64,000 nucleotides of DNA. Origin: Armatimonadota bacterium. GTDB taxonomy: Bacteria; Armatimonadota; Zipacnadia; UBA1398; JAKPQA01. The notes below the pieces were generated by a model. The model was not told the DNA's origin and did no database searches. It saw nothing but the letters and a program-made list of their open reading frames with translations. The stretch covers positions 1 to 64,000 of the forward strand of contig JAKPQA010000145.1 in the NCBI GenBank assembly GCA_029547025.1, written 5' to 3'. Each line of letters opens with the position of its first letter. Within the stretch, counting starts at the first letter, position 1. The position numbers were made by a program, and so were the translations under genes. Of the stretch, positions 36,277 to 47,380 are shown piece by piece.

Positions 36277-37452
36277 CTACTGCTGGCGCCGCTGCAGCGC
36301 GACCCCGAACTGGCTGGGATCGGCGGCGAATGCGTAGGATCCAGTCTTCATATGGTTCGTGAGCGTCAGTCCCACAGCCACTCCGGCCAAGGGGGAAGCC
36401 GCTGCCAGGTATGCCGGATCGAACCGGCCGCGGTCCAAGGCCAGCGAGTCGATGAACTGCCGCCGCGACACCGGCACGCCTACGGCGGCGGCCAGATAGC
36501 GGTCCAGGTTGCGCATCACGGACGTACCGCCGGTGAGCAGCAGGTGGCGGACCGTGCCGCCTTCTGACACATCCTGGAACTGGGCCTGGAAGAAGCCCAG
36601 CGATAGGCGTAGCTCATAGGTGAGGTCGTCCAAAACCGGCTGGATCGCTTCGGAGACGCGGGCCGACCGCTCGTTCAGCGCCCCGGCGACATCGGGGGTA
36701 ACGGCGACGGCCTCCGTCTCTTTGATGGCTTCTGCCTCGTGATAGGTCACTCCGAGTTGCGCGGCGATGGCCTCGGTGAGAGCCCGTCCGGCGCCCGGGA
36801 GAGTGCGATAGAGCACGTAGCTTCCGGAGGCGACGATGGTGATATCGCCGTAGCTCTCGCCCAGGCGCACGATACCCACGTTCGACTGCAAGACGTCGGG
36901 GTCGTGGGTGCCGTAGATCATGGACCGCAGGAGCGCGAACGCCTCGATGTCGACGAAGGCGGGTGACAGCCCCGCGCGCTGGAGCACCTGAACGCGGGAG
37001 TCGACGAGCTGGGTCTGGGCCGCCACGACCATGACATCGAGCATGCGGCCGTCTTCGGTCTGGCGCTCGGAGACAATCTGGGGCTCGACGATGCTCTCTT
37101 CGAGGGAGAATGCGATGAACTTCTCGGCCTCATAGAGCGCGGTCTGCCTTAGGCGCGCCTCGCTCATGTGCGGGAAGGTCTGGGGGCGCGCGATGACCCG
37201 GGGTCCGCCCACCGCCGTGGCGGCGTCGCGGACGGTCAGTCCGGCGGCATCGAGCAGCTCGCGAAGGGCCGCGGCGGTCGCTGCCACATCGGTGACGATG
37301 CCATCCTCGATGGCCCCCGGCGGCGTTCGGATCGAGGCGAGGGCGACGAGCTCGGGCCCGGAGCGGCCCGGAGCGACGTATGCCGCCTTGATCGCGTAGC
37401 TGCCGATGTCGACCCCGATCAGTTCGCGCTTGGCGCCGCCGAACAGACCCAT
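36277..37452 (-). CDS. pilM: type IV pilus assembly protein PilM
   Basis: Actin-like cytoplasmic ATPase that forms the base of the pilus alignment complex and binds PilN. The 391-residue protein carries the nucleotide-binding GVDIGSYAIKA (about 13-23), the second phosphate region VGIVRLGESYGDITIV (about 202-217) and the adenosine motif LLLTGGTSVM (near 300). The ATG at 37452 has GGGGGAG just upstream and is six codons inside the longest frame. It opens the M-N-O-P-Q set, 63 bases after the PilZ gene. Confidence 0.93.
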   Translation of the reverse strand: MGLFGGAKRELIGVDIGSYAIKAAYVAPGRSGPELVALASIRTPPGAIEDGIVTDVAATAAALRELLDAAGLTVRDAATAVGGPRVIARPQTFPHMSEARLRQTALYEAEKFIAFSLEESIVEPQIVSERQTEDGRMLDVMVVAAQTQLVDSRVQVLQRAGLSPAFVDIEAFALLRSMIYGTHDPDVLQSNVGIVRLGESYGDITIVASGSYVLYRTLPGAGRALTEAIAAQLGVTYHEAEAIKETEAVAVTPDVAGALNERSARVSEAIQPVLDDLTYELRLSLGFFQAQFQDVSEGGTVRHLLLTGGTSVMRNLDRYLAAAVGVPVSRRQFIDSLALDRGRFDPAYLAAASPLAGVAVGLTLTNHMKTGSYAFAADPSQFGVALQRRQQ

Positions 37453-37515
37453 GGGGGCTCCCCCTCGCATTCCCGACCCGCGACCGCCACTCCGCCGGTG
37501 CGGCCACGGCCCGCG

Positions 37516-37896
37516 CTATGCCGTGTCACGCTCCAGCTCGGCGAGGTAAGCGGCAAGGCGGTCGCGGTCCTCGTCGCTCAACGCGTCCATGCGCACACCG
37601 AGCTCGAAGCGTGCGTCCGAGCCGGGCTGTGGCTCACAGCGGACGACTTCGCCAGCGAACACCACGTGATGGCAGACCGGCGATCCACTGTGAGCCCGGA
37701 GCAGTAGTTCGAGCTCCAGCCGCGTACCGGGGCCATGCTCATGCCGCGTCAGCAATAGGAGGCCTCCGGCACTCAGGTTGCCACTGACCGCGCCGCGGAG
37801 ACGGGAGGGACCTGGCCCGGTGGCATCCACCAGGCGGTAGTAGATGGCGGAGCGGTCCTCACGCCTTGGGTTGCGTCTGCGGTCTGACCCGGACAT
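37516..37896 (-). CDS. PilZ domain protein
   Basis: A 126-residue single-domain PilZ protein, expected to bind cyclic di-GMP. Both binding motifs are present: the arginine-rich RRRNPRRE (6-13) for RxxxR, and NLSAGG (40-45) for the D/N-x-S-x-x-G motif. It precedes pilM, so it may tune pilus assembly. It is the only intact cyclic-di-GMP receptor motif I see in the window; the other link to this signal is the degenerate GGDEF domain of the sigma factor gene. Confidence 0.9.
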   Translation of the reverse strand: MSGSDRRRNPRREDRSAIYYRLVDATGPGPSRLRGAVSGNLSAGGLLLLTRHEHGPGTRLELELLLRAHSGSPVCHHVVFAGEVVRCEPQPGSDARFELGVRMDALSDEDRDRLAAYLAELERDTA

Positions 37897-37955
37897 CGGC
37901 TCGCCTCCCTAACGGGGCGGCGTCGAACGGAGTTCACCGGCGGCGCGTGCGACGG

Positions 37956-38720
37956 TCAGGCCGAGGGGGCCAACAGCTCGGCGGCCACGGCGGCCACAAT
38001 CGGAGCGTCCACCTCACGCGACCCCTGGGCACATGCCTGCGCCAGCGCGTTGGCGGCCAGCTCACACGCCAGCCGGGGCACACCCGCCGAGTGGTGGTGC
38101 AGCTCGGACAGGGCCTCATCGGTGAACGGCTCAGGCCCGGAGTACCAGGCCGTACGCAGGCGGTGGCGGATCATGGCGTCGGTGTCCGGGCGGCTCAGAG
38201 GGCCGACGGCGCACACGATGGCGTCGAAGTGCCCGGGCGGAGGCTCCCACAGTCCTGGCTGGCCGACCAATATGACGGTCAGCCGGGGGTGTGTCGACGC
38301 CTCGGCCAGCCAGGCAGCCAGGGCACTCCGGGGCGCGGCCTGGGCCTCGTCCACCACGGCCACGATGGGCCGGCTAGTCCCGGCGGGCTCGGATGCCGTC
38401 TCGTCCGGGCCGCGGTCCCAGCCGGAAGCGGCAAACAGGTGCGGGCAAACGAGCGGTCCGTGTGCCGTGCAGGTCACTGCCCGGTAGTCCTCGGGAGGGA
38501 GCTCGCGTAGGATCTTTCGGGCGAGGGAGGTCTTGCCACAGCCATTGGGGCCGACCAGAACGGCCAGTGGCCGCAGGCTGGTCACGGCAAGGGTGAGGGC
38601 GTTCAGCGCGTCCTGGTGTTGGCCGGACAGGTGTAGAAAGCGCGGGTCGGGCGCCAGAGAGAAGGCGGGCTCGCGCATCCCCCAGTACCGCTCGCAGTGT
38701 CCCAGGTCTCTATCCGGCAC
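37956..38720 (-). CDS. ExeA/GspA-like AAA ATPase
   Basis: A 254-residue AAA ATPase resembling ExeA/GspA and the TniB/MSHA MshM group. CERYWGMREPAFSLAPDPRFLHLS at the N-terminus is the usual opening of these proteins. Walker A GPNGCGKTS (about 57-65), Walker B VAVVDEAQ (about 119-126) and a C-terminal helical lid (SAGVPRLACELAANAL) follow. ExeA helps secretin multimerise through the cell wall and normally carries a C-terminal peptidoglycan-binding domain, absent here. Its place ahead of PilZ and pilM suggests a role in placing the pilus secretin. A GTG start is used. Confidence 0.83.
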   Translation of the reverse strand: MPDRDLGHCERYWGMREPAFSLAPDPRFLHLSGQHQDALNALTLAVTSLRPLAVLVGPNGCGKTSLARKILRELPPEDYRAVTCTAHGPLVCPHLFAASGWDRGPDETASEPAGTSRPIVAVVDEAQAAPRSALAAWLAEASTHPRLTVILVGQPGLWEPPPGHFDAIVCAVGPLSRPDTDAMIRHRLRTAWYSGPEPFTDEALSELHHHSAGVPRLACELAANALAQACAQGSREVDAPIVAAVAAELLAPSA

Positions 38721-38765
38721 CGCCGATCACCCGTCTCGCGCGCATGGGGCAGCAGACGTGTGAAC

Positions 38766-38771
38766 ATTGTA
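38766..38771 (-). promoter_or_regulatory. possible -10 element before the ExeA-like/pil operon
   Basis: TACAAT on the minus strand, about 45 bases before the ExeA-like start, in the 107-base gap after the anti-sigma gene. No good -35 sits at the right distance, so this may need an activator or be chance. Confidence 0.3.
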
Positions 38772-38827
38772 ATGCAAACCGGCCGGGAGCCGAAGCCGCG
38801 GACTGCTGGTGACCGCCCCCGCAGCCT

Positions 38828-39649
38828 TCAGACCTCGTACGTGGTGTCCCTCCCGGCGGCGAACACGCCGTCGGGAGCCGGGAGAGGCCGGACGAGTGGG
38901 GGTGCCGGTGTCGCCGGTGCCGTCTGGGCCAGCGCCGGGGTCACATAGGACGGCGAGTGGCGATCGGCGGCGAACTGGATCGGGGCGTGAACCGACGGTG
39001 CCGGGACCGCCTCGAGTACCGAGTCCAGGCCGTCCCCCGAGTCGGAGGAGGTGGTCGGTCCCTCAGGGGAGGCGGCTGCTGGCGTGGGTTTGGGGATGTG
39101 GGGCGCGACGCCTCTTCGCGAACGGGGCGTGTTCACTGAGGGAACGACGAGCCGTGGCACCGGAGCCGGGTCGGCGCCCCGGACCATGGCCGCGCCGGTG
39201 TCGGCCGTCTGGGGTGGCGCCATCCACGGGGTTCCGGGGCCCGTTGTGGGGCCGTGCGCCGCAGAGGCCGTGACCCGCGACGCCTCGGGAAGCCGGTCGC
39301 GGCCGGCTGGCATGTGCTGAACGAGCACCAGGGCGGCCACCGTTGCCGGCGCGAGGAACGCGGCGGCCGATCGGATGACCCGCTCCCGGCGTCTCCGGCG
39401 GAGCTGCTCGACCTCGAGGCGTCCGCGGAGGGCCAGGCGGAATCCGCGCCCCGGCTCGACCCTTGGGCCAGAGGCCAGGAGTTCTTGGGCTCGGCGTGCC
39501 CGCGCCAGCCACTGCCCGCACTCGGGGCATGATGCGACGTGGGCCTCGCACGCCGCTCGCAGGCGCGGGTCCAGCTCGCCGTCCATGTACTCGTCTACCA
39601 AGGCGGCAAAGCCCTGGCACTCTGTGCGGCTCATTGTCTCAGTCATCAC
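38828..39649 (-). CDS. anti-sigma factor with zinc-finger (zf-HC2) domain
   Basis: A 273-residue membrane anti-sigma factor. The cytoplasmic N-terminus carries the zinc-binding H-x3-C-x2-C motif (HVASCPEC, about 37-44) of the ZAS/zf-HC2 domain, which holds an ECF sigma factor inactive. A basic stretch (LRRRRRERV) leads into one membrane helix (about 92-110). The outer part is long, low in complexity and rich in proline, alanine and threonine. The ATG overlaps the sigma factor stop in an ATGA, the usual arrangement for a sigma/anti-sigma pair. The extracellular signal is unknown. Confidence 0.88.
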   Translation of the reverse strand: MMTETMSRTECQGFAALVDEYMDGELDPRLRAACEAHVASCPECGQWLARARRAQELLASGPRVEPGRGFRLALRGRLEVEQLRRRRRERVIRSAAAFLAPATVAALVLVQHMPAGRDRLPEASRVTASAAHGPTTGPGTPWMAPPQTADTGAAMVRGADPAPVPRLVVPSVNTPRSRRGVAPHIPKPTPAAASPEGPTTSSDSGDGLDSVLEAVPAPSVHAPIQFAADRHSPSYVTPALAQTAPATPAPPLVRPLPAPDGVFAAGRDTTYEV

Positions 39650-40257
39650 TCCCAGGGAAGCACTTCATCGACGTAGGGCATGGCGCGGATCCTGAAGGCT
39701 TCGCGGGCTCGGTGCAGGCGGTTTTTCACGCTCGAGACCGTGCATCCGAGCGTGGTGGCGATCTCGTCGTATGAGAGCCCTTCGATGTCACGTAGGTAGA
39801 GCACGATCTGGTGTTTCTGGGGGAGCGTGTTCATCAGGTGGCGAATGCGCGCCTGCGTTTCCTGCTGCTCGACCACATGGGCGGTGGCGTCGCCGCCCGC
39901 GTGGTTGATGGCCTCGTCGAGCCCGACCTCGTCGCGGCGGCCGCGCCGCCGGAGGTAGTCGCGGCAGGCGTTGGTTGTGATCTTCAGCATCCAGGCGGTG
40001 AACTGGGACCGGTCCCTGAGGCGCGGCAGGGACCGATAGGCTTTGACGAAGGCCTCCTGGGCCACGTCGTCGGCGTCCGTGGCGTCGCCGAGCAGCCGAA
40101 AGGCGAGATTCACCACTTTGCCGGCGTGCAGTGAGACGAGCTCGTCGAAGGCGTCGACGTCGCCGCGAGCCGCACGGTGAGCCAGCGCCTCCACGCGCGT
40201 GGGGGCAACCGAGGCTATCGAGTCAGGGCGCGCCACCCCTATGGCCTCCAGCGCCAT
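39646..40257 (-). CDS. ECF RNA polymerase sigma factor
   Basis: A 203-residue extracytoplasmic-function sigma factor. Region 2 holds DATDADDVAQEAFVKAYRSL (about 57-76) and the -10 recognition segment FTAWMLKITTNACRDYLRRR. Region 4 holds LPQKHQIVLYLRDIEGLSYDEI and the helix-turn-helix CTVSSVKNRLHRAREAFR. It pairs with the downstream anti-sigma factor. I could not find a convincing GGAAC-type autoregulatory promoter in the 81 bases upstream. Its position directly ahead of the pilus genes hints at a link to envelope or surface functions, without proof. Confidence 0.95.
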   Translation of the reverse strand: MALEAIGVARPDSIASVAPTRVEALAHRAARGDVDAFDELVSLHAGKVVNLAFRLLGDATDADDVAQEAFVKAYRSLPRLRDRSQFTAWMLKITTNACRDYLRRRGRRDEVGLDEAINHAGGDATAHVVEQQETQARIRHLMNTLPQKHQIVLYLRDIEGLSYDEIATTLGCTVSSVKNRLHRAREAFRIRAMPYVDEVLPWE

Positions 40258-40338
40258 GCACGGGCCACTCCCTTCCGGGACGCGCTTCCCGCCTTTTGCA
40301 GGGTAGACGCTTCCGGCCGTGGAGGAGTCTCACGTATC

Positions 40339-43300
40339 TCACCAGTCGAGCTCGGCAATCGCCGTGCGGTAGAGCCGGCGCGCCGCCTGCGACGCGTGTC
40401 CGAGTTCGGCGGCCAAGTCGGTCCCGGTCATCGGCTTGTGCCGCCCCTCCAGAGGAAGCTTAGCCGCCAGGACGTGCAGATCCTCCTCGGCCAGCGAGAC
40501 CCGACTCGTCGATCGCTCCCGCAGAATCCGCAACCGGCTCTCCACGATCCGCAGCAGCCGGTAGGCCGCGATGGCGGCCGACGCGCTCTCAGGGTCGAGG
40601 GCCCCGCTACGCCCCAGGGCCGCGAGGGCCGCCAGAGTGCTCGGCACTCGTACCGAGGGGTCCGTGGAACCGGTCTCCGCCTGGATGGCTTGGACGGCCA
40701 CCTCCAGGTCCAGGGTTCCCCCGGGCCCGAGCTTCACATCGAACTCGCCTGGCGCCGGCCGTCCCTTCTCCCGGGCGATCAGGCCGCGGATGCGATGGAT
40801 CTCGGCCTTCTCTTCCGGGGTCCATTCGCCCGAATATGCGAACTCGCGAATGGCTTCGAGGGCCGCCTGACCGACGATGGGATCACCACACACGAATCGG
40901 GCGCGCACCGAAGCCAGGCGTTCCCACTCGTGTCCGCGCGTGCCATAGTAGGTCCGCAGGCCGGCCAGGGTTGCCACGAGAGGGCCCTCTCTTCCCCCGG
41001 GCCGGAGCCTTGGATCGATGGCATAGATCATGCCCTCGGGGGCACGCGCGGGCAGGTCCTGCATCAGCCGGCGCGCGACGGCGTAGGCCCTGTCGTACCC
41101 AGCGGCGTCGTCCGTGGCTGCCACGAACACCACGTCCAGATCGGACTGGTAGTGGAGCTCACGCCCGCCGAGCTTGCCCAGTCCCAGGATCGCCAAGCCC
41201 CCGTGGGGTTCGGGTGCATGCAGCTCCCGCGCCTCGACCTCGAGGGATGCATCGAGGCACACCTCGGCGAGGTCGCTCAGTGCGGCGAGGGTATCCTCGA
41301 GTCGCACGTCCATGGTCAGGTCGCGGAGCCCGATCCGCAGGCTTTCCCTGGCCCGGAAGAGGCGGATCGCGCGCAGACGCCCCTCGTGGCGCCGCTCGAA
41401 GGACAGCCGCTGGGCGAGTTCCTGACGCAGGGCAGCGCGCGACTTGGGGCTATCGAGGGCGCCGGGTTCGAGCATGGCGTCCATCAGCTCCGGGCGCCGG
41501 GCCATTAGCTCGGAGAGCACATCGCTCCGTCCGCACACATAGCAGAGACGGTGGATCGCCGCAGGGTAGTCATATAGGAACCAGTACAGCGAGGCGGGGG
41601 CGCGAGTCGACCGTACAATGCGCGCGAGGTTGGCGATGCACGCGTCCGGGTCACCGGATCCCGAGGCCTCGACCAGCAGCTCCTCGACGATGGCGCTCAG
41701 TCGCTCCCGCGAGTCGGGTGTCGTGCCGGACAGTTCCACCAGTCGCGCCTGGGCCGCATCGACGTCTCTGAGTCCAGCAGCCTCGAGGGCGGCCCGAGCC
41801 TCGGCCGCCAGTTCCTCATCGCCGCGGATCCATCGCTGGATGGCCGTGTGCTCCGCGAATGTGGCGCCAAGGTCACCGAGGAATAGGGCCTCGAAGGCTC
41901 CTCGAACTGCTCGCGTCGCCTCGCGGTATGCATGGTCGAAACTGGCGAGCGACGCGAACCCGAGTCGAGCACCGAGAATGGCCCGGGCCTGCGCGTCCGC
42001 AGGGAGGACCGTCTCGCGGCTCTCCTGCACGATCTGCAGCGCGTGCTCGATCCGGCGGAGGAGCACGTAACCGCGGGAAAGGTGGGTCGATTGCTCGGGT
42101 GTGAGAATACCGGCGCGGTGGAGCGCCTCGATGGCCGCCAGGGTGTTCCCCGTCTGCACCTCGCGCCGGGCGTGCCCGAGACGGAGCTGTGTGAGTTGGA
42201 CGGCGAACTCGATGTCACGGATGCCGCCGAAGCCCTCCTTGACGTGGGAGTAGAAACGGTCTGCGGCGCGGACGCGGTGTTCGATCTGCTGCTTGTTGTG
42301 CCGGATGGATCGCAAGGCCTGCGGGTCGGGAGGGCCCCCGTAGACGAAGGGGGCCAGCACTCGCACGAACTCGGCGCCCAGGGCGGCGTCGCCCGCCGAG
42401 TACCGGGCCTTGATTAGCGCCTGCCGTTCCCACGGACGTCCCCGCTCAGCATAGTAGCGTCGGTAACCCTCGAGCGTGCGAACCAGTGGCCCCTGGCTCC
42501 CTTCGGGTCGCAGCCGGCAATCGACCCGGAAGACGAAACCCTCTTCGGTAACCTGTCCCATGGCCTGGATGACGGCGCTGGCCAGGCGGTCGAAGAACGC
42601 CGCGGCGTGCGGCCTCCCGGGGCCGTCGGTGCCGTAGTCGCCGGCCACGAATGTGATGTCGATGTCGCTGGCATAGTTGAGCTCGCCGCCGCCCAGCTTC
42701 CCCAGCGAGATGATGCAGAACGGTATGGGTCGTCCCGCGGCCGTGACGGGCGGTCCGACCTCGGTTTCCAGAACGGACCAGCAGAGCCGCAGGGACTCCT
42801 CGAGGCAGGCGTCGGCGAGCCGCGAGAGCTGCGCGGTTACCTCCTCGAGGCTCGCCAGGCCCAGCACATCGGCCGCGCAGATGCGGAGCATCTCCCGGCG
42901 CTTGAACCGGCGAAGCGCGTCGAGCTGCCCGGGCTGAGTTCGGAACGCCCGGGTGCTTGCCCGTGCGCTGGCCATCATCTCGTCCCGCGTGCGCGGCCGG
43001 AGCTCGTGGGGGTCGAGCAGCTCCAGAAACTCGGGGTTGCGCACCAGTGTGTCGGCAACCATACGGCTGTGGCCGAGCACCGTGATGAGCCGTTCGAGTG
43101 TCGCGGGCTGCCGAGCGAGCAAGGCCAGGAGGGGCATGACATCACTTCGGGCCGAGCAGTAGCGCTCGAACCCGATCAGCGCCATGTCAGGGTCAGGCGA
43201 GTCGGCCAGTGCCCGGAACAGAGGCTCCTCGATCTCGCGCAGGAGAGCGGGTGAAGATGCCCGAGCCAAGCGGCCCAGCAACTGGTCGGCCCGCCGGGGA

Positions 43301-43341
43301 TCCTCGAAGTGGGCGCTCGGGATAGCCGGTGGTTCGTTCAT
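40339..43341 (-). CDS. glnE: glutamine synthetase adenylyltransferase / adenylyl-removing enzyme
   Basis: Bifunctional enzyme that switches glutamine synthetase off by adding AMP and on by removing it. The 1000-residue length is slightly above the usual 950. Two nucleotidyltransferase domains are visible, each with a GKLGG segment followed by a D-x-D pair: the N-terminal deadenylylase (SDIDITFV, about 225) and the C-terminal adenylylase (SDLDVVFV, about 740). A helical central region, which binds PII, lies between. It follows the PII gene by 48 bases, forming a compact nitrogen-control unit. The glutamine synthetase gene itself is not in the window. Confidence 0.95.
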   Translation of the reverse strand: MNEPPAIPSAHFEDPRRADQLLGRLARASSPALLREIEEPLFRALADSPDPDMALIGFERYCSARSDVMPLLALLARQPATLERLITVLGHSRMVADTLVRNPEFLELLDPHELRPRTRDEMMASARASTRAFRTQPGQLDALRRFKRREMLRICAADVLGLASLEEVTAQLSRLADACLEESLRLCWSVLETEVGPPVTAAGRPIPFCIISLGKLGGGELNYASDIDITFVAGDYGTDGPGRPHAAAFFDRLASAVIQAMGQVTEEGFVFRVDCRLRPEGSQGPLVRTLEGYRRYYAERGRPWERQALIKARYSAGDAALGAEFVRVLAPFVYGGPPDPQALRSIRHNKQQIEHRVRAADRFYSHVKEGFGGIRDIEFAVQLTQLRLGHARREVQTGNTLAAIEALHRAGILTPEQSTHLSRGYVLLRRIEHALQIVQESRETVLPADAQARAILGARLGFASLASFDHAYREATRAVRGAFEALFLGDLGATFAEHTAIQRWIRGDEELAAEARAALEAAGLRDVDAAQARLVELSGTTPDSRERLSAIVEELLVEASGSGDPDACIANLARIVRSTRAPASLYWFLYDYPAAIHRLCYVCGRSDVLSELMARRPELMDAMLEPGALDSPKSRAALRQELAQRLSFERRHEGRLRAIRLFRARESLRIGLRDLTMDVRLEDTLAALSDLAEVCLDASLEVEARELHAPEPHGGLAILGLGKLGGRELHYQSDLDVVFVAATDDAAGYDRAYAVARRLMQDLPARAPEGMIYAIDPRLRPGGREGPLVATLAGLRTYYGTRGHEWERLASVRARFVCGDPIVGQAALEAIREFAYSGEWTPEEKAEIHRIRGLIAREKGRPAPGEFDVKLGPGGTLDLEVAVQAIQAETGSTDPSVRVPSTLAALAALGRSGALDPESASAAIAAYRLLRIVESRLRILRERSTSRVSLAEEDLHVLAAKLPLEGRHKPMTGTDLAAELGHASQAARRLYRTAIAELDW

Positions 43342-43389
43342 GGGCCCCCGTCCGAGGTGAAGCCAGGTGGACCGCTTGCCCTCGGGCTG

Positions 43390-45078
<1,689 letters not shown>

Positions 45079-45122
45079 CTGCGACCTTCAGGTCGCCACG
45101 GAAGGGTCACGCGAGACGCGGG

Positions 45123-45148
45123 GGCCCGGGCCCTCCAGTGCCCGGGCC
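45123..45148 (+). terminator. hairpin between convergent moeA and GH172 genes
   Basis: GGCCCGGGC (45123-45131) pairs perfectly with GCCCGGGCC (45140-45148) around an 8-base loop. A smaller 6-pair hairpin lies at 45081-45096 directly after moeA. Neither is followed by a T-run. The site between two converging genes fits a bidirectional terminator. Confidence 0.4.
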
Positions 45149-45203
45149 ACGCAGGCCGGCATGACCCCACCCACAGGGAGTCCCGTCGTCGTTCCCCTCT
45201 CGG

Positions 45204-47300
45204 TCAGCGCCGGTGGGGCAGCAGCCAGAAGAAGTCCAGTCCGATCCGGGTCGAGCCGCTATCGGCCGACTTCCCGCGTGACGTCAGCGTGATGGTGTGT
45301 TCGCCGGCCTCCAACTCCATCGTGGGACCGTCGGGCGTGCTGAGGAAATCGTTCCAGAGTTTCGTGTGGAACGGCTCGTGCAGGTCGAGCACCGGCCCCC
45401 AAGTGGTCCCGTCAAGGCTGACCTCGACCCGACCGCTGTTCGGCTGCCTGGCCGTGGTCAGCACCAGTTGGTACCGACCCGGCTCGTCGACGCGCGCCGT
45501 CAGTCTCAGCGTCTCGCCCTCGGTCGCCGGCGTCCACACCAGCGCCTTGCCTCTCGACCACAGGCTGCCCTCGATGACCTCGACATTCGCCGCGCCCGCC
45601 GCCACGGCGTCCTCTGCCTGGAAGAATATGGCGCCCCGCGCCTGGCCCGCGGCGACAGGCTCCCAGGCCTCGGGCAGTTCGAGGCCGCCACTCACATCGG
45701 CCTGGGTGATCGGCCGGTGGGCGTCGCGCACGCCGGGCTCGGCGTAGAAGTAGACGAGCCGTCCGTACGTGAACCCCGGTGTCACACTGTGATGGAGGAG
45801 CTCCATGTAGAAGTCGATCCGTGACGCGAACGGCAGGGCATCGAGCACATGCCAGCGATAGTTTGACACGAAGCCCCTATTGCCGGGACCCGAGTTCAGC
45901 GGCTGCCCACAATACGCGCAGTCGAACAGCGCCGGGTCGCTCCAGGCGTAGTTGAAGTAGTCTTCGGACCCCGTCCCGAACAGCGAGGGGAATGCGTCGT
46001 CGTCAACCCAGACCTTCTCGTCGCCTTCCCCCCACCAGTTGCCGCCCGGTGTGGGTACGCCGCACGGGTTGAGGAGCATCACGGCCGTACCCACGTACAC
46101 GCCGCGTCCGCGCGCCGTCAGGAAGGGAACGTCAAACGCGTGATGGCCACCGCCGGCCGTGAGGCCGTGGTCGACTCGCCACTTGGCATGGAGATGCAGT
46201 GACCGCCCATTGGCCCACTCGTGGTCACGCACCCAGGCCTCCCCGGTCACGCGGACCGGCTCCGGCCCAAGGTTCTCGATGTCAACCGTGCACTCGCGCC
46301 GGAAGGGCATCGGCAGGCGACACGTCATCGTGCCGTCGGCGGTGACCGTCGTGAGCGCGGAGTCGAACGGACTGACGCCGGGGCCGCTGCCGAAGAAGTC
46401 GCCCAGCGGCGCCTCGACCTGCGGCTGGGGGGCGCCGTCGAAGAACGCCCGCAGAATCGTCTGCCTCAGGGCGCGGTCGGGCCGCGCCGCTTCGAGTTTG
46501 AGGGTGAGCTTCACAATGGACTGGCTCCCCTCGAGCTTGAGCGCCTCGGCGCGCGACCCGGGATCGACTTCCACCGCGATGTGGGCCTGCCGCCCCTGGA
46601 TCGGCCATTGGGTCTCGGGCGAGCGCAACATGGTTCGCACGCGCTCGATGGCGGTCTGGTGCGTTCGCAGGTCGGAGGGTGAGAACGTGCGAACCTCTGT
46701 GCCCGCAGCGTACTGGCGCACCTCGATGTGGTAGAAGTGAATGTCACGCACTCGGCCGGTCCACTCGATCCGCATGGCCTGCGCGAACGGCACGGGGAAG
46801 TAGCACGACCAGGCCTGCTGGAACCCGCCAGGCGGCCCCTCCTCGGGCAGTCCGACCTGCCGGGCCCACTCGTCATACATCCGCATCAGGAACGCCTCGG
46901 CCGGGCCTTGGTAGAGCGGCTCGTCACTGTGGTCGAGGTAGACCGCGACCTCCCCGGCAATGGCCGCCGACCAAGTCCGGACGATGGCACCAGGGCCTTC
47001 GACCTCGGCCATGAGGTACCGGCCGATCCCGTCGTCGTTCGGCGGTTCGATCACCTCGAGGAAGTTGGGTGTTTCTTCGCCACCAAAGCCGTCGCTGTTC
47101 GCGTACCATCCGGGGGCGTACGGCGCGACGCTGGCCCGGTCATGGGATGAGAACTGCACCGTCCGGTATGCCGGGTCTGGGAACCGCGACAGGCGGTCGA
47201 GGTCGACCATCTCGGCGACCAGGTCGCCCGTCGTGAGGGGCGCGGTCACGGCCATCGAACAAGCCATGAGCGGGGTGGCCAACAGCAAGGAAGTCGGCAT
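45204..47300 (-). CDS. secreted GH172 (DUF2961) family glycoside hydrolase
   Basis: A 698-residue exported protein of the DUF2961/GH172 family, which includes fructofuranosidase and D-arabinofuranosidase-type enzymes. A signal peptide covers about residues 1-21. The jelly-roll core begins with RTVQFSSHDR and YANSDGFGG. GEGDEKVWVDDDAFPSLFGTGSEDYF (residues about 420-445) carries the two glutamate regions corresponding to the family's catalytic residues, and is the strongest match. The last 150 residues form a carbohydrate-binding-like domain (IFFQAEDAVAAG to the end). The ATG at 47300 has AGGAGG 6 bases before it. It is last in a minus-strand group with the pterin-binding methyltransferase. 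The sugar substrate is unknown. Confidence 0.87.
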   Translation of the reverse strand: MPTSLLLATPLMACSMAVTAPLTTGDLVAEMVDLDRLSRFPDPAYRTVQFSSHDRASVAPYAPGWYANSDGFGGEETPNFLEVIEPPNDDGIGRYLMAEVEGPGAIVRTWSAAIAGEVAVYLDHSDEPLYQGPAEAFLMRMYDEWARQVGLPEEGPPGGFQQAWSCYFPVPFAQAMRIEWTGRVRDIHFYHIEVRQYAAGTEVRTFSPSDLRTHQTAIERVRTMLRSPETQWPIQGRQAHIAVEVDPGSRAEALKLEGSQSIVKLTLKLEAARPDRALRQTILRAFFDGAPQPQVEAPLGDFFGSGPGVSPFDSALTTVTADGTMTCRLPMPFRRECTVDIENLGPEPVRVTGEAWVRDHEWANGRSLHLHAKWRVDHGLTAGGGHHAFDVPFLTARGRGVYVGTAVMLLNPCGVPTPGGNWWGEGDEKVWVDDDAFPSLFGTGSEDYFNYAWSDPALFDCAYCGQPLNSGPGNRGFVSNYRWHVLDALPFASRIDFYMELLHHSVTPGFTYGRLVYFYAEPGVRDAHRPITQADVSGGLELPEAWEPVAAGQARGAIFFQAEDAVAAGAANVEVIEGSLWSRGKALVWTPATEGETLRLTARVDEPGRYQLVLTTARQPNSGRVEVSLDGTTWGPVLDLHEPFHTKLWNDFLSTPDGPTMELEAGEHTITLTSRGKSADSGSTRIGLDFFWLLPHRR

Positions 47301-47380
47301 TAGGTCCTCCTGCATCGAATGGCGCCGGGGCGTGTACGCGCTCCGGCGCCGATGACAGAGCCACCATCAGCTCAAGGGTC

